From the NCBI GenBank assembly GCA_039961735.1, contig JABRVX010000009.1:124001-188000 (forward strand): DNA of 64,000 bases. The letters are read 5' to 3'. The notes below the pieces were generated by a model. It saw only the letters and a list, made by a program, of their open reading frames with translations, was not told where the DNA came from and did not search any database. Source of the stretch: Fimbriimonadia bacterium (lineage in GTDB: Bacteria > Armatimonadota > Fimbriimonadia > Fimbriimonadales > JABRVX01). The position numbers were made by a program, and so were the translations under genes. The stretch's first letter is position 1; every line of letters begins with the position of its first letter. Positions 53,845 to 62,832 of this stretch are shown here, one piece after another.

Positions 53845-54639
53845 ATGAATACTAGATGTGGACGAGGATTCACGTTAATCGAGCTTCTCGTGGTAATCGC
53901 TATAATCGCAATTCTCGCTGCAGTTCTGTTTCCGGTCTTCGCGCGAGCGCGAGTGTCGGCGCGGGTAGCGGCGAATCTTAGCAATCTGCGGCAGATCTCA
54001 ATGGGAGTGTCCATGTACCACGCCGACTGGGCGGGCTACCCGATGCACTCCAGCCAACCCTGGGTTCAGCCGCGCACCCGATGGCCAGACTACATTTACC
54101 CGTATTGCCGAGATACCGCTCTATTCGTCGGTCCCCTTGCCCCTCGTGAGATGTTCAGGAATCGGTGGGCTCACCGCCAAGATGTTTTCTATGGTGGTTA
54201 CGGTTACAACTACCAGTACCTTGGCAACTCGCGTACAGGCCCGGAGGGCAGCGGTCTTCCGTTCACGGCTAAGTCCTCTACCATTCCCAACATGGCGCAG
54301 ACGTTGGCCGTTGCCGATGCGCGCGGCGTCAGGAATGATCTCGGTGAGGTGACTGCGGGAGTGTATGTCGTAGATCCGCCTTTGCCGAGTGCGCGGGGAA
54401 GCGGCAGGGAAACGGGTTTCTACGCGCAGCCCTCGGAGTGTGGTTCGGGGGTCCCCGATACTCCGGGCCAGTGGGGTTGTCGAGCCACTCCTGCCGAGTG
54501 GAACGTGGGCCGAGTCACCATTGCCTGGTGTGACGGACATTCCAGCTCCATGCCGTTAGCCCACCTCGATGACTTGGATCGCGATGGAAACCTCGACAAC
54601 GGATTCTTCAACGGCTGGGGCGATCCGGTGAGACGGTAG
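53845..54639 (+). CDS. Type II/IV prepilin-like pseudopilin (DUF1559-like)
   Basis: 264 residues. N-terminus MNTRCGRGFTLIELLVVIAIIAILAAVLFPVF has the prepilin peptidase site G/FTLIE, then a hydrophobic spine. The body is cysteine- and Trp/Tyr-rich, and near the C-terminus VTIAWCDGHSSSMPL has the H-x-DG-like form of DUF1559 pseudopilins common in Planctomycetes and Armatimonadota. Processed pilins assemble into surface fibres or a secretion pseudopilus. No ribosome site is obvious before ATG 53845. The gene appears alone; no prepilin peptidase or other pilus gene is nearby. Confidence 0.85.
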   Translation: MNTRCGRGFTLIELLVVIAIIAILAAVLFPVFARARVSARVAANLSNLRQISMGVSMYHADWAGYPMHSSQPWVQPRTRWPDYIYPYCRDTALFVGPLAPREMFRNRWAHRQDVFYGGYGYNYQYLGNSRTGPEGSGLPFTAKSSTIPNMAQTLAVADARGVRNDLGEVTAGVYVVDPPLPSARGSGRETGFYAQPSECGSGVPDTPGQWGCRATPAEWNVGRVTIAWCDGHSSSMPLAHLDDLDRDGNLDNGFFNGWGDPVRR

Positions 54640-54722
54640 GCTTGGCGAGCGTGCGACTACCGGTGTCAAAAGGGCGAATCTGCCAGTAGACAGCGCGCCA
54701 CGCCGGCAGCCACAATGCGCCG

Positions 54723-55898
54723 ATGGACTCCACTGACATTGAGCCGCCGATCGCCCTGCGCGAACCCGGCTTCGATACTCTGCTTGCTCACGCTTGCGAG
54801 GAACCGGCACGGTTCCTAGGGGCGGTAAGCCCTCCGCTCTTTCAGGCCTCGCTTTTCGCCTTCGAGTCGCTTGAAGACTGGGGAGACAAGCCGGGGGCGT
54901 ACCGATACACCCGAGTCGGCAATCCCACAACGGAGATCCTAGAGCGCAAGCTGGCCTTGCTGGAGCGTGGGGAGAGCGCGCGGATGTTCGGCAGCGGGAT
55001 GGGTGCCATCACCGCCGCGATTATGTCATGCACGCGCGCGGGCGATCACATTGTGGCAGTGGAAGGCTGCTATGGCAGGGGCTTGCTGGACGGCATACTT
55101 GCACGGTTCGGCGTGGAGACCACCTACGTAAATGGCGCTGATCCATCCGCATTCGATACCGCGACGCGACCCAACACCACACTGTACTACATCGAGTCGC
55201 CTTTGACCATCGTCTTCGATCTGCAGGATATAGCTGCCGTGTGCTCAATCGCACGAAGCCACGGCGTTACCACCCTGATAGACAACAGCCACTGCACGCC
55301 TTACTTGCAAAACCCCATTGAGATGGGCGTGGACATCGTAGTGCACTCGGCTTCGAAGTATCTGGGAGGTCATAGCGATCTGATAGGCGGCGCACTGATC
55401 ACCTCGGAGTCGAGGCTCCGCGAGGCCCTAAGCCATGAGTCCAGTCTGCTTGGCGCGGTGATGGACCCCTTCGTGTCCTGGCTGATCCTTCGCGGTATGA
55501 GAACGCTATCTGTTCGCTTGGACCGCCACCAACGCAACGCGATGGCAGTCGCATCCTGGCTCGAGGAGCATCCAGTCGTGGCAAGGGTACTCTACACGGG
55601 CCTTCCCTCGCACCCTCAATACGCCCTGGCGCAGAAACAACAGCGTGGCTCCACTGGCCTTCTCACCTTCATCCCGAAGGAGACCAACGACGACAGGGTC
55701 CGCGCATTTGCGAACCGGCTGAAGCTGTTTCGCCTCGCCGTGAGCTGGGGCGGGTACGAGAGTCTGGCCGCTCCGATCCCGTCGCCCCTCGATGGCAAGA
55801 CCGGCCACAGCACGTGGCGAATCCGCCTGCACGTCGGCCTCGAAGATCCCGAAGACCTGATCGCCGATCTGGACCAGGCGCTGAAAGTTCTCGGCTAG
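54723..55898 (+). CDS. Trans-sulfuration PLP enzyme (cystathionine gamma-synthase/lyase family)
   Basis: 391 residues. The Cys/Met metabolism PLP fold is clear: YRYTRVGNPTTEILERKLALLE (substrate and cofactor contact), GSGMGAITAAIMS (phosphate-binding), LYYIESPLTIVFDL, DNSHCTPYLQNP and VVHSASKYLGGHSDLIGG with the PLP lysine. C-terminal GLEDPEDLIADLDQAL is also conserved. It may make or break cystathionine, or act as a methionine gamma-lyase; the family cannot be split by eye. ATG at 54723 has no strong ribosome site. The last 4 bp overlap the convergent creatininase-like gene. Confidence 0.9.
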   Translation: MDSTDIEPPIALREPGFDTLLAHACEEPARFLGAVSPPLFQASLFAFESLEDWGDKPGAYRYTRVGNPTTEILERKLALLERGESARMFGSGMGAITAAIMSCTRAGDHIVAVEGCYGRGLLDGILARFGVETTYVNGADPSAFDTATRPNTTLYYIESPLTIVFDLQDIAAVCSIARSHGVTTLIDNSHCTPYLQNPIEMGVDIVVHSASKYLGGHSDLIGGALITSESRLREALSHESSLLGAVMDPFVSWLILRGMRTLSVRLDRHQRNAMAVASWLEEHPVVARVLYTGLPSHPQYALAQKQQRGSTGLLTFIPKETNDDRVRAFANRLKLFRLAVSWGGYESLAAPIPSPLDGKTGHSTWRIRLHVGLEDPEDLIADLDQALKVLG

Positions 55899-56584
55899 GA
55901 CGGCCAGCCTTCGCGGATCAACCGAGCTACCTCGGCGACGATGTCGTCGAGCATCGCGTCCATCGTTGCGTCCGGCTGCTGGTAGTGGCCTCCGAAGGAC
56001 CCGTCGCTCAGCACGCCGCGCAGCCACCCTCCTGGCACGAACCGTGGAAGCGCCGCTGGCGGTTTTTCGCCCTGCGGCTGGTCTATGCGCGTGAATGAAA
56101 AGCACTCCGCCCAATTGGCGTGCAGAGCCTCCGAGCCGACGCGTTCGGCGTATTCGGCGACCACCGGCAGCCGCCACCATTCCACTAGTTGAAGCTGCAG
56201 GTCGTGGTGTGCCTCCGCGCTTTCTTGCAGGATCGATGCGAGTGGTGTGTTCGCACCGTGCCCGTTGAGCACCATGATCCGCTTGAAGCCCTGCTCGTAC
56301 AGGCTGAGTAGGATCTCGCGGGCGGCTGCACAGAAGGCCTCGGGACCCAGGCTGATCGTGCCGGGATAGGCTCGGAATGCCGCCGACAGGCCGAAGTTGA
56401 GTGGCGGCGCGACGAGTACCCGTTCCCGCTCGGCCACTCGACCGGCAATCTCCAAGGGGATGCGGATGTCCGTGAGCAGGCTCAGGCCGCAGTGCTGCTC
56501 GCACGCGCCGAAGATCGCGATTACACGATCATCCGTTTCGAGATATGCCTCGACCTGTCGCCAGGTCATATCGCCGAAATGCAT
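55895..56584 (-). CDS. Creatininase/creatinine amidohydrolase-family protein
   Basis: 229 residues. The fold motifs are visible: VIAIFGACEQHCGLSLLTD (normally GSTEQHGPHLP), VLVAPPLNFGLSAAFRAYPGTISL and MVLNGHGANTPL (NGHGGN) supply Glu, Asp and His metal ligands, and ALHANWAECFSF is the HAGE-like C-terminal ligand site. The family hydrolyses cyclic amides or formamides, for example creatinine or FAPy in riboflavin/mycofactocin pathways; substrate unknown. ATG 56584 has GAGAGGTT ahead of it; the upstream frame to 56722 is not conserved. It lies 14 bp from the end of the thiol peroxidase gene on the same strand. Confidence 0.85.
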   Translation of the reverse strand: MHFGDMTWRQVEAYLETDDRVIAIFGACEQHCGLSLLTDIRIPLEIAGRVAERERVLVAPPLNFGLSAAFRAYPGTISLGPEAFCAAAREILLSLYEQGFKRIMVLNGHGANTPLASILQESAEAHHDLQLQLVEWWRLPVVAEYAERVGSEALHANWAECFSFTRIDQPQGEKPPAALPRFVPGGWLRGVLSDGSFGGHYQQPDATMDAMLDDIVAEVARLIREGWPS

Positions 56585-56598
56585 CAAGAACCTCTCGT

Positions 56599-57105
56599 CT
56601 ACGAGATGAGGGACCGAACTACGGAGAGCGCGGCGTCGTAGTTCGGCTCGTTGGTCAACTCCGGCACATACTCGGCGTAGCGGATGATCCCGGAGGCATC
56701 CACCACGAAGAGCGCCCTGCACTCGATACGTAGCGCGGGGATCAGCGTCCCATACGCCTTGCCGAAGCTGACATCACGGTGGTCGGACGCGGTAGGGATA
56801 GCGATGCCGTTGGCTCCACAGAACCGCGCTTGGGCAAAAGGCAAATCGCAGCTAACCGTTAGGATGCACACGCTATCTGGAAGCTTGGACGCTTCCTCGT
56901 TGAATCGCTTTGTCTGCATCGCGCAAACGCCCGTGTCCAGCGACGGTACCACGCTGAGTAGCAACACCTTGCCCTCGAAATCCTTGAGAGTGACGTCGCT
57001 CAAGTCCTTCGCGTGCAGTCGGAAGTCGGGCGTGCGGTCCCCTGCTCGCAGCTCCGGGCCCTCCAGTTCCAGAGGGTTCCCTTTCATCGTTACCATTCTA
57101 GCCAT
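56599..57105 (-). CDS. tpx: Thiol peroxidase (Tpx)
   Basis: 168 residues, standard length. MVTMKGNPLELEGPELRAGD is the Tpx N-terminus, SLDTGVCAMQTKRFN contains the peroxidatic Cys (usually DTPVCATQT), and DLPFAQARFCGANGI holds the resolving Cys. It reduces peroxides with electrons from thioredoxin, in the cytoplasm or periplasm; no signal peptide is seen. ATG 57105 follows AGAGGATT; ATG 57096 or 57087 are near alternatives. Probably co-transcribed with the creatininase-like gene. Confidence 0.95.
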   Translation of the reverse strand: MARMVTMKGNPLELEGPELRAGDRTPDFRLHAKDLSDVTLKDFEGKVLLLSVVPSLDTGVCAMQTKRFNEEASKLPDSVCILTVSCDLPFAQARFCGANGIAIPTASDHRDVSFGKAYGTLIPALRIECRALFVVDASGIIRYAEYVPELTNEPNYDAALSVVRSLIS

Positions 57106-57272
57106 CGCAATCCTCTTTGATGCATTTGTCCAACGCGTAACGGCACGCGCCAGCGGGAGCAAGAGTACCACGATGAACGCACCCCTATCTCTGCTTATAG
57201 GCCCGCCGCAAGTTCAGCGGCTCGCGTGCCCTGGCGACGTCATGTGGCAGGAGATTCTCGTTTCGATCAACT

Positions 57273-59540
57273 TTATGGTCTATTCTTGATCATCACTCGG
57301 CCCTTGCCAGTTGCGATGCCACTGACCATCGCCACACCAAGCAGAGTAAGAAACAGCCCGACGCGATAGGTGCTGGGCTCGTACCGCCAGTGCGATACGG
57401 TCAAAGCCTCCGGCAGATCCACTGCAAGCCAGGAAGGCTCTGCCCTGCCGACCGGGACTCGCTGCATGCCATTGTGGACCACCCATCCCGGAGCAGCAGC
57501 AACACGCACCATGGCGGGGCCGGCTACGCCGGAGCGGATGAGGAATCCATTCGGGCTTGTCCACTGGAGATCTGCCGCAACGCCAGAGACCTCAGCCATA
57601 GGAGCAGGCTGCAGTTCCACGAGCAGCGGCTCGCCATCCGCTGTGCCTGCGTCGAGAGAGCACACGAGCGCGTAGCGAACGCCAGTGTCCGCTAGGTCAT
57701 CTGTCCGCTCCATAACTCCCGGCTTGACGAATAGCATATTGCCGTTGGCCATCACAGCACTGTCCTCGCCGTTGAGCGCGTCCAGCAGACGCTCTTTGGT
57801 GCTCTTGAGGATCAGCGAGTCGTAGCCCCCCACCTCGTCGAAGCCCAGTGCCATTGCGGAGTTTGGGGGTAGCAGCGCCGGGGGTTGGATGTACCGATTC
57901 CATCGGTCACCATTCACAATGGCGACTCGATAGGGCGCAGCCTCCTGTAATCTCTCTAGTCCAGCGAACGAGGGGTAGATGTCGGGTGACTTGGATGTCG
58001 AGTTGTAGTCCGCGGCGAAGGGGGCGAGCAATGCGATCTGCACGACGATGCCGGCAGCGATTGCTCCCTTTCCTCCCCAGGGTCTCTGCGCCCAAGCTAG
58101 CACAAGGAGTACCATCGCAAGCAGGGGTAGCATTAGCCCCCGTGACACAGATGCCGTCTCGATAGAGGGCGAAGCCAAGGGTCGTGCGGTCGTCACCCAC
58201 CACAGCAGGCCACCCGATAACAACCCCGTAGCAACGACCAACGACACTCCCAGGGCCCGTCTGCGATCCGCCGGCAGTTCCCTACCATCTCGCACCATCT
58301 GCTCCAGGCCCAAGCCTGCTAACACAGCTCCGGCAAGCGCAGCCAGGCACAGTACTCGCGCGGGGCTGCCCGTCGCCGCCCAGCCAGGGATGCCGAAGTA
58401 CAGCAGTCGGTTCAAGTCGGTCCCCAGAGCGAGCAACCACGCCCCGATGCCTATGGTGAGCAAAGCCCACCCGCACGATCCCAGGGTGCAGATGCGCAGC
58501 ACCGAGTAACCGGCAAGTACCAGTGCAGTCAGCCCGACGTACGCCGAGTACTCCGGGAGAGGTTCTGGGCCCCAATATGCGCCCCCGATCTCGGGATTCG
58601 GCATCGCAGTACCCATCCGCGGGTTACCGGCCGTGTATGGGTCCACCGCCAATCCTACCAACGCTGTAGGCATGGCAAGTCGAACATAGGCCTGATATCC
58701 CTCGCTGCTCGGCGACGTGGAACGGTGTGACAGCCTGCCCATTTCCAGAACTGGAAGCAACTGCACGGCAGCCAGGGCGACCCCTAGCGCCATACCCCCC
58801 GACCAGGCGCCAACCACTCGACGCCGAGGTTGCTGGCAGGTCCCAGAGGACACGAGGAACAGCGCGAAGACGAGCGCTGCACCGATGCCGTAAGACGCTA
58901 TCTGTAAGTGGCCTGCAAGCAACAGCATTGCCGAGCAGCATGCGAGCCTCACGGCCGCTGTAGCGTTCGGCAGGGACCACACCCGATGCACCGCCGCTAG
59001 CAGCCACGGAATCCAAGCTACTGTCGTCGGGACGCTGGCTAGTTGCAACCACGCGATCACCCATTGCGACAGCTCGAAGGTCACCCCAGCCAAAGTTGCG
59101 GGACCCCACCCACACCCCAAGCGCCTGCACAGCACGTAACAGCCGAGCCCAGCCCACATCAGGTGCAGAAACGCTGCTACCGTGATCCCCCACCCGGCAC
59201 CCAGAGGGGCCAGGACCCAGTGCAACGGATAGAACACGCCGCTCTGCGAGTTCGCAAGGAAGGGCGTGCCGAGTAACTCGTTTCGGTTCCACAGCGGCAC
59301 GTGGCCCGAAGCCAGGTGGAAAAACAAAAACTTTCGCCAAGGGTAGAACTGCGCTACCGAGTCCCAACGCAGGATGTCCCACGCCTCGCCCGTCTCCTCT
59401 TTCCAAGGCTCGAAGCCCAGACTCATCGCGCCTGGCACGAACACCTCGCCATAGAGGACGCATCGCCACATCGGGACGACTGCGACGATGGCGAACAGCA
59501 GCGCAGCGAGCGTCCACTGCTTGGCGGCGTCGGGGGTCAC
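57273..59540 (-). CDS. YfhO-like multi-pass membrane protein
   Basis: 755 residues with roughly a dozen membrane segments in the first 480 residues. The GFEPWKEETGE... SVAQFYPWRKFLF, PLWNRNELLGTPFLANSQSGVFYPLHW blocks are the YfhO/GT-C-like signature (W..D...Q..P.R.F.F and P.WN.....G.P...N.Q). A C-terminal domain of 250 residues is extracytoplasmic and beta-rich. Family members in Gram-positive bacteria help glycosylate lipoteichoic acid; here the role is unknown, but a GT-C-type sugar transfer is plausible. GTG at 59540 sits one base after the TPR gene's stop. The two genes form an operon. Confidence 0.85.
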   Translation of the reverse strand: MTPDAAKQWTLAALLFAIVAVVPMWRCVLYGEVFVPGAMSLGFEPWKEETGEAWDILRWDSVAQFYPWRKFLFFHLASGHVPLWNRNELLGTPFLANSQSGVFYPLHWVLAPLGAGWGITVAAFLHLMWAGLGCYVLCRRLGCGWGPATLAGVTFELSQWVIAWLQLASVPTTVAWIPWLLAAVHRVWSLPNATAAVRLACCSAMLLLAGHLQIASYGIGAALVFALFLVSSGTCQQPRRRVVGAWSGGMALGVALAAVQLLPVLEMGRLSHRSTSPSSEGYQAYVRLAMPTALVGLAVDPYTAGNPRMGTAMPNPEIGGAYWGPEPLPEYSAYVGLTALVLAGYSVLRICTLGSCGWALLTIGIGAWLLALGTDLNRLLYFGIPGWAATGSPARVLCLAALAGAVLAGLGLEQMVRDGRELPADRRRALGVSLVVATGLLSGGLLWWVTTARPLASPSIETASVSRGLMLPLLAMVLLVLAWAQRPWGGKGAIAAGIVVQIALLAPFAADYNSTSKSPDIYPSFAGLERLQEAAPYRVAIVNGDRWNRYIQPPALLPPNSAMALGFDEVGGYDSLILKSTKERLLDALNGEDSAVMANGNMLFVKPGVMERTDDLADTGVRYALVCSLDAGTADGEPLLVELQPAPMAEVSGVAADLQWTSPNGFLIRSGVAGPAMVRVAAAPGWVVHNGMQRVPVGRAEPSWLAVDLPEALTVSHWRYEPSTYRVGLFLTLLGVAMVSGIATGKGRVMIKNRP

Positions 59541-59541
59541 C

Positions 59542-59892
59542 TTAGGTGAAGTAGACGAGTTGGCGCGTTGCGACCTCGTTGCCGGGGTCGTCGGCCAAGA
59601 CCGTCAAGAAGATGCTCTTTGCCTCCTCGTAGTTGCCCAACATCATATGGGTCATCGCGAGGTCGTTTCTCGCACGGATGTGGCCCGAATCCAGATCCAC
59701 AGCCTTCTGCAACTCGGCCAGCGAACCGTCGAAGTCGCCCATAAAGCACAACACGAGGCCCATCTGCCAATGGGCATCCGGGTTCGTAGGGTCTTCTACT
59801 AGGAGAGCCTCCAATTCGGTGACGGCTTCCGAGTATCGCCCCTCTTCCTTGGCGCGCACGGCCCGATCGTAACTCTCGGATGTGATACTCAC
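59542..59892 (-). CDS. Small TPR-repeat protein
   Basis: 116 residues, built of about three tetratricopeptide repeats: AKEEGRYSEAVTELEALLVEDP, FMGDFDGSLAELQKAVDLDSG and MLGNYEEAKSIFLTVLADDPG. Such folds mediate protein-protein contact. GTG start at 59892 follows GGAGATTGACGGT. A strong promoter lies about 70 bp upstream. The YfhO-like gene begins one base after its stop, so it may serve as an accessory partner (inference). Confidence 0.85.
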   Translation of the reverse strand: MSITSESYDRAVRAKEEGRYSEAVTELEALLVEDPTNPDAHWQMGLVLCFMGDFDGSLAELQKAVDLDSGHIRARNDLAMTHMMLGNYEEAKSIFLTVLADDPGNEVATRQLVYFT

Positions 59893-59963
59893 ACCGTCAA
59901 TCTCCGAACATTCAAGTGGGGCATTCGACTGAAGCCACGTCTCGTAGATGAGGACAACTCAAG

Positions 59964-59992
59964 AGTATATCACGGCCACTTGCTAGCGTCAA
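59964..59992 (-). promoter_or_regulatory. Sigma-70-type promoter for the TPR-YfhO operon
   Basis: On the minus strand, TTGACG (59992-59987) and TATACT (59969-59964) are separated by exactly 17 bp. It lies about 72 bp upstream of the TPR start and only 18 bp from the divergent kinase ATG at 60010, so the two promoters may interfere. Confidence 0.75.
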
Positions 59993-60009
59993 GGGAGGAG
60001 TTCCTGGAG

Positions 60010-61608
60010 ATGGCCACCACCGCACCGGTCCTAGACCGCGAACGCGCTCCGGACGGGCTGCTGCCCGCTTCAGGAGCCGGCGTCCTTGCCCACGCGCTCT
60101 GCAGGCTCGTGGATGCCACAGAGCGTGGTGTCGAGGCGCTGCAGGCGGCCTTACTCACCGAGGTGGAGACGGTCACCGGTGCGTCCCGATCGGTCAATCT
60201 CGTACTCACCGATGGGCCAGCGGGCACGTCGTTGATGCCCGTCGCCCTTCGTGGCTACCCCAGCAGGGTCTTCCCGAAACGTGGCTTCCGACCAGATAGC
60301 GCGCCATGGGCAAACTTGTTGAGGTTGGAGGCCGCCATGTGGCTAGCCGACGGAAGCGAGTACGCCGGGCTGCGCCGAATGCTGGGTTGCCCCGGCCTCA
60401 TCGCGGCAGTGATTCCAGGGCCCCAGCAGGGCTTGTTGCTCGCTGACTTCGGCCGGAGGTCGCTGATACCCGACAGCACCACGACGGCAGCGGTTGCAGA
60501 ATTGGTGGCCGCCACGGGTAGGTTGCTGCGACTGCTGTCCTCGCAACGATCCGAGGCCGACAATTTAGCATCTCACGCCGTTCGTGCCCTTTCGAGCGGG
60601 CTCGCTGCAACAAGCCAAACAGGCACCGTGGTCCTGTGGAACCCGCGTATGGAGACCATTCTCGGTATCGCGTCGGAGGACGCCTGCGGACGTCCGCTCG
60701 AGCGCGTGGTGCTGCTCGCGCTCGAGACTGCCTCGGCGGAGCCAGTGCTGGATGCGATCGAGGCCGCGCGGGACAGCGGGGTGCCGATGCACCTTTGGCA
60801 ACAGGGACTCACGCGAACCGATGGCTGCGCGATGACGGCGAACCTGGTTGCGGCGCCCATGAGTTCGAGTGGGATGCTGCTTAGTATCGAGGACGTTACG
60901 GATCGGGCCGCGCTGGAAGGCGACATGGAGCGCATGCGGCACCTGGCGCACCTCGGCCAGATGACCGCCCAGATTGCCCACGAGCTACGCAATCCACTGA
61001 CGAGCATCCGCGGCGCCGCCCAACTCCTGCAGCAGACGGAACCCGACGCCCCCGCCTCCGAGTTCGCTCGCATCATCCTGAACGAGGTAGACAGCCTCAA
61101 CCGGATTGCGGAGGACTTTCTGGACTTCGCGCGCCCCCTGCAGCTTCGTCTTCAGCCGGTGCCTCTCCGCGATCTGCTCCAAGACTTCGTGCGGGTGTGG
61201 AGACCCGTGTGCCGGGAACGCGGCGTGACGCTCCGCCTGAACGCGAGCCGGGACCTGCCGATACTGTGGATAGACGTACTGAGGCTCAACCAGGTGCTTC
61301 GGAACCTTACGCTGAACGCATGTCAGGCGATGCCGAACGGCGGGACTCTGACTGTAAGCGGCACGCACGATCGGGTACGTGAGGTGGCGGTCATCAGTGT
61401 GCGAGACACAGGACTGGGAATGACCCAGGAAGAAGCGGCTCACGTGTTCGAGCCGTTCTTCACGACGAAGGCGAAAGGGACGGGCCTGGGTCTTGCGGTC
61501 GTGCGGAAGCTGGTGGATGCCCACGGCGGAACGATCGAACTGACCTCCAGGCCGGGCAAGGGATCTACGTTCACGCTACGCTTGCCCGCGCGCGGAGACG
61601 AGCCATAG
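60010..61608 (+). CDS. NtrB-like histidine kinase
   Basis: 532 residues. The N-terminal 190 residues form a GAF-like sensor region (VETVTGASRSVNLVLTDG..., LLLADFGRRSLIPD). A PAS domain (about 200-300) follows with TVVLWNPRMETILGI. The HisKA H-box is GQMTAQIAHELRNPLTSIRGAAQLL, then N-box NLTLNACQAM, G-boxes RDTGLGM and KAKGTGLGLAVVRKLVDAHGG. No membrane segment. It should phosphorylate the receiver of the next gene, 11 bp downstream. ATG 60010 follows GGAGTTCCTGGAG. Similar NtrB/NtrC pairs control sigma-54 promoters. Confidence 0.9.
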   Translation: MATTAPVLDRERAPDGLLPASGAGVLAHALCRLVDATERGVEALQAALLTEVETVTGASRSVNLVLTDGPAGTSLMPVALRGYPSRVFPKRGFRPDSAPWANLLRLEAAMWLADGSEYAGLRRMLGCPGLIAAVIPGPQQGLLLADFGRRSLIPDSTTTAAVAELVAATGRLLRLLSSQRSEADNLASHAVRALSSGLAATSQTGTVVLWNPRMETILGIASEDACGRPLERVVLLALETASAEPVLDAIEAARDSGVPMHLWQQGLTRTDGCAMTANLVAAPMSSSGMLLSIEDVTDRAALEGDMERMRHLAHLGQMTAQIAHELRNPLTSIRGAAQLLQQTEPDAPASEFARIILNEVDSLNRIAEDFLDFARPLQLRLQPVPLRDLLQDFVRVWRPVCRERGVTLRLNASRDLPILWIDVLRLNQVLRNLTLNACQAMPNGGTLTVSGTHDRVREVAVISVRDTGLGMTQEEAAHVFEPFFTTKAKGTGLGLAVVRKLVDAHGGTIELTSRPGKGSTFTLRLPARGDEP

Positions 61609-61619
61609 ATGATGGGAAC

Positions 61620-62804
61620 ATGACGGAAAAAAGGACCACGATTCTGATCGTCGACGATGAGCAGAACATCCGTCGAATACTCCAGGCGGCCTTGGAGCGC
61701 GACGGCTATCGAGTGCTGACCGCCGAGTCGGGGCTGGCTGCGCTAGATTTGATAAAGTCTGAGGCTATAGACTTGATCATTACGGACGTGATGATGCCGG
61801 ACATGGACGGAGTCGAGCTGCTGAGCCATGTGAGCGAGACCCTGCCCGACGCCGCAACGATTCTCATCACCGCCTATGGCACCATTCCCCAGGCCGTCTC
61901 GGCTATTCGCATGGGAGCGCAGGACTACATCACCAAGCCCTTCGACCTGGAAGTACTTCGCGCCGTCGTGACGAACGCTCTCGCTGACCGAGCCGAGTCC
62001 AAGAAGAGTCCGAAACGGCGCGGGCGAAAGACCGTGACTTCCACGGATTTCGTCGCCGAGAGCCCCGCGATGCGCCAGGTGCTCGAGATCGTAGAGCAAG
62101 TTGCATCATCCCGGGCCACTGTATTGCTCACTGGTGAGAGTGGTACAGGCAAGGAAGTCGTTGCGAGGATGATTCACGAGCAGAGCCCTCGCTCCGGCAA
62201 GCCCTTCATTGCGGTGAGCTGCGCCGCCCTTCCGGAGACTCTCCTGGAAGCCGAGCTGTTCGGCCACGAAAAAGGGGCATACACCGGCGCCGTCGGCAGG
62301 CGCGAGGGCCGATTCGAACTCGCGGACGGTGGAACGTTGTTCCTGGACGAGATTGGAGAGGTGCCTCTTAGCGTACAGGTGAAGCTGCTCAGGGTTATCC
62401 AGGAACGGGAGCTGGAGCGTCTGGGCGCGACCAAGCCGGTCCGCGTGGACGTGAGACTGCTCGCTGCAACCAATCGCGACCTTCATCAGGCCGTGGACGA
62501 GGGGTCCTTCCGTGCCGATCTGTTCTACCGGCTTCAGGTCGTTCACATCGAACTGCCGCCACTGCGCGACAGGCCGGAAGACATTCGTCCGCTCGCGCAG
62601 CGGTTCGTGCAGAAGTACTGCTCGGAGAACGGCCGCGAACCGCTGGTCTTGAGAGACGAGGCCATCGAGGCACTGCTTAACTACCGTTGGCCCGGAAACG
62701 TACGCGAACTGGAAAACGTGATCGAGCGCGCGGTGGTGCTCGCTCGACCAGACGCGCAGGAAATCGGCCCCGAGTTGTTGCCGCAGAGCCTACGAGCCGC
62801 GTAA
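61620..62804 (+). CDS. NtrC-like sigma-54 activator lacking a DNA-binding domain
   Basis: 394 residues. Receiver: ILIVDDEQNIRRIL with phosphoacceptor Asp in LIITDVMMPDMDG and TKPF. Central AAA+ domain: Walker A TGESGTGKE, the sigma-54 contact loop EKGAYTGAVGRREG (GAFTGA class), Walker B GGTLFLDEIGE and the YRWPGNVRELENVIERAVVL sensor II. It stops 22 residues after that, so the C-terminal Fis-type helix-turn-helix of NtrC (normally 60-80 more residues) is missing. No frameshift remnant of one is seen before the next gene 28 bp on. It may activate from solution, or act with another DNA-binding partner. ATG 61620 follows GATGGGAAC. Confidence 0.93.
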   Translation: MTEKRTTILIVDDEQNIRRILQAALERDGYRVLTAESGLAALDLIKSEAIDLIITDVMMPDMDGVELLSHVSETLPDAATILITAYGTIPQAVSAIRMGAQDYITKPFDLEVLRAVVTNALADRAESKKSPKRRGRKTVTSTDFVAESPAMRQVLEIVEQVASSRATVLLTGESGTGKEVVARMIHEQSPRSGKPFIAVSCAALPETLLEAELFGHEKGAYTGAVGRREGRFELADGGTLFLDEIGEVPLSVQVKLLRVIQERELERLGATKPVRVDVRLLAATNRDLHQAVDEGSFRADLFYRLQVVHIELPPLRDRPEDIRPLAQRFVQKYCSENGREPLVLRDEAIEALLNYRWPGNVRELENVIERAVVLARPDAQEIGPELLPQSLRAA

Positions 62805-62832
62805 CTCCGATCGCCAATGCCACAATCCTGGC

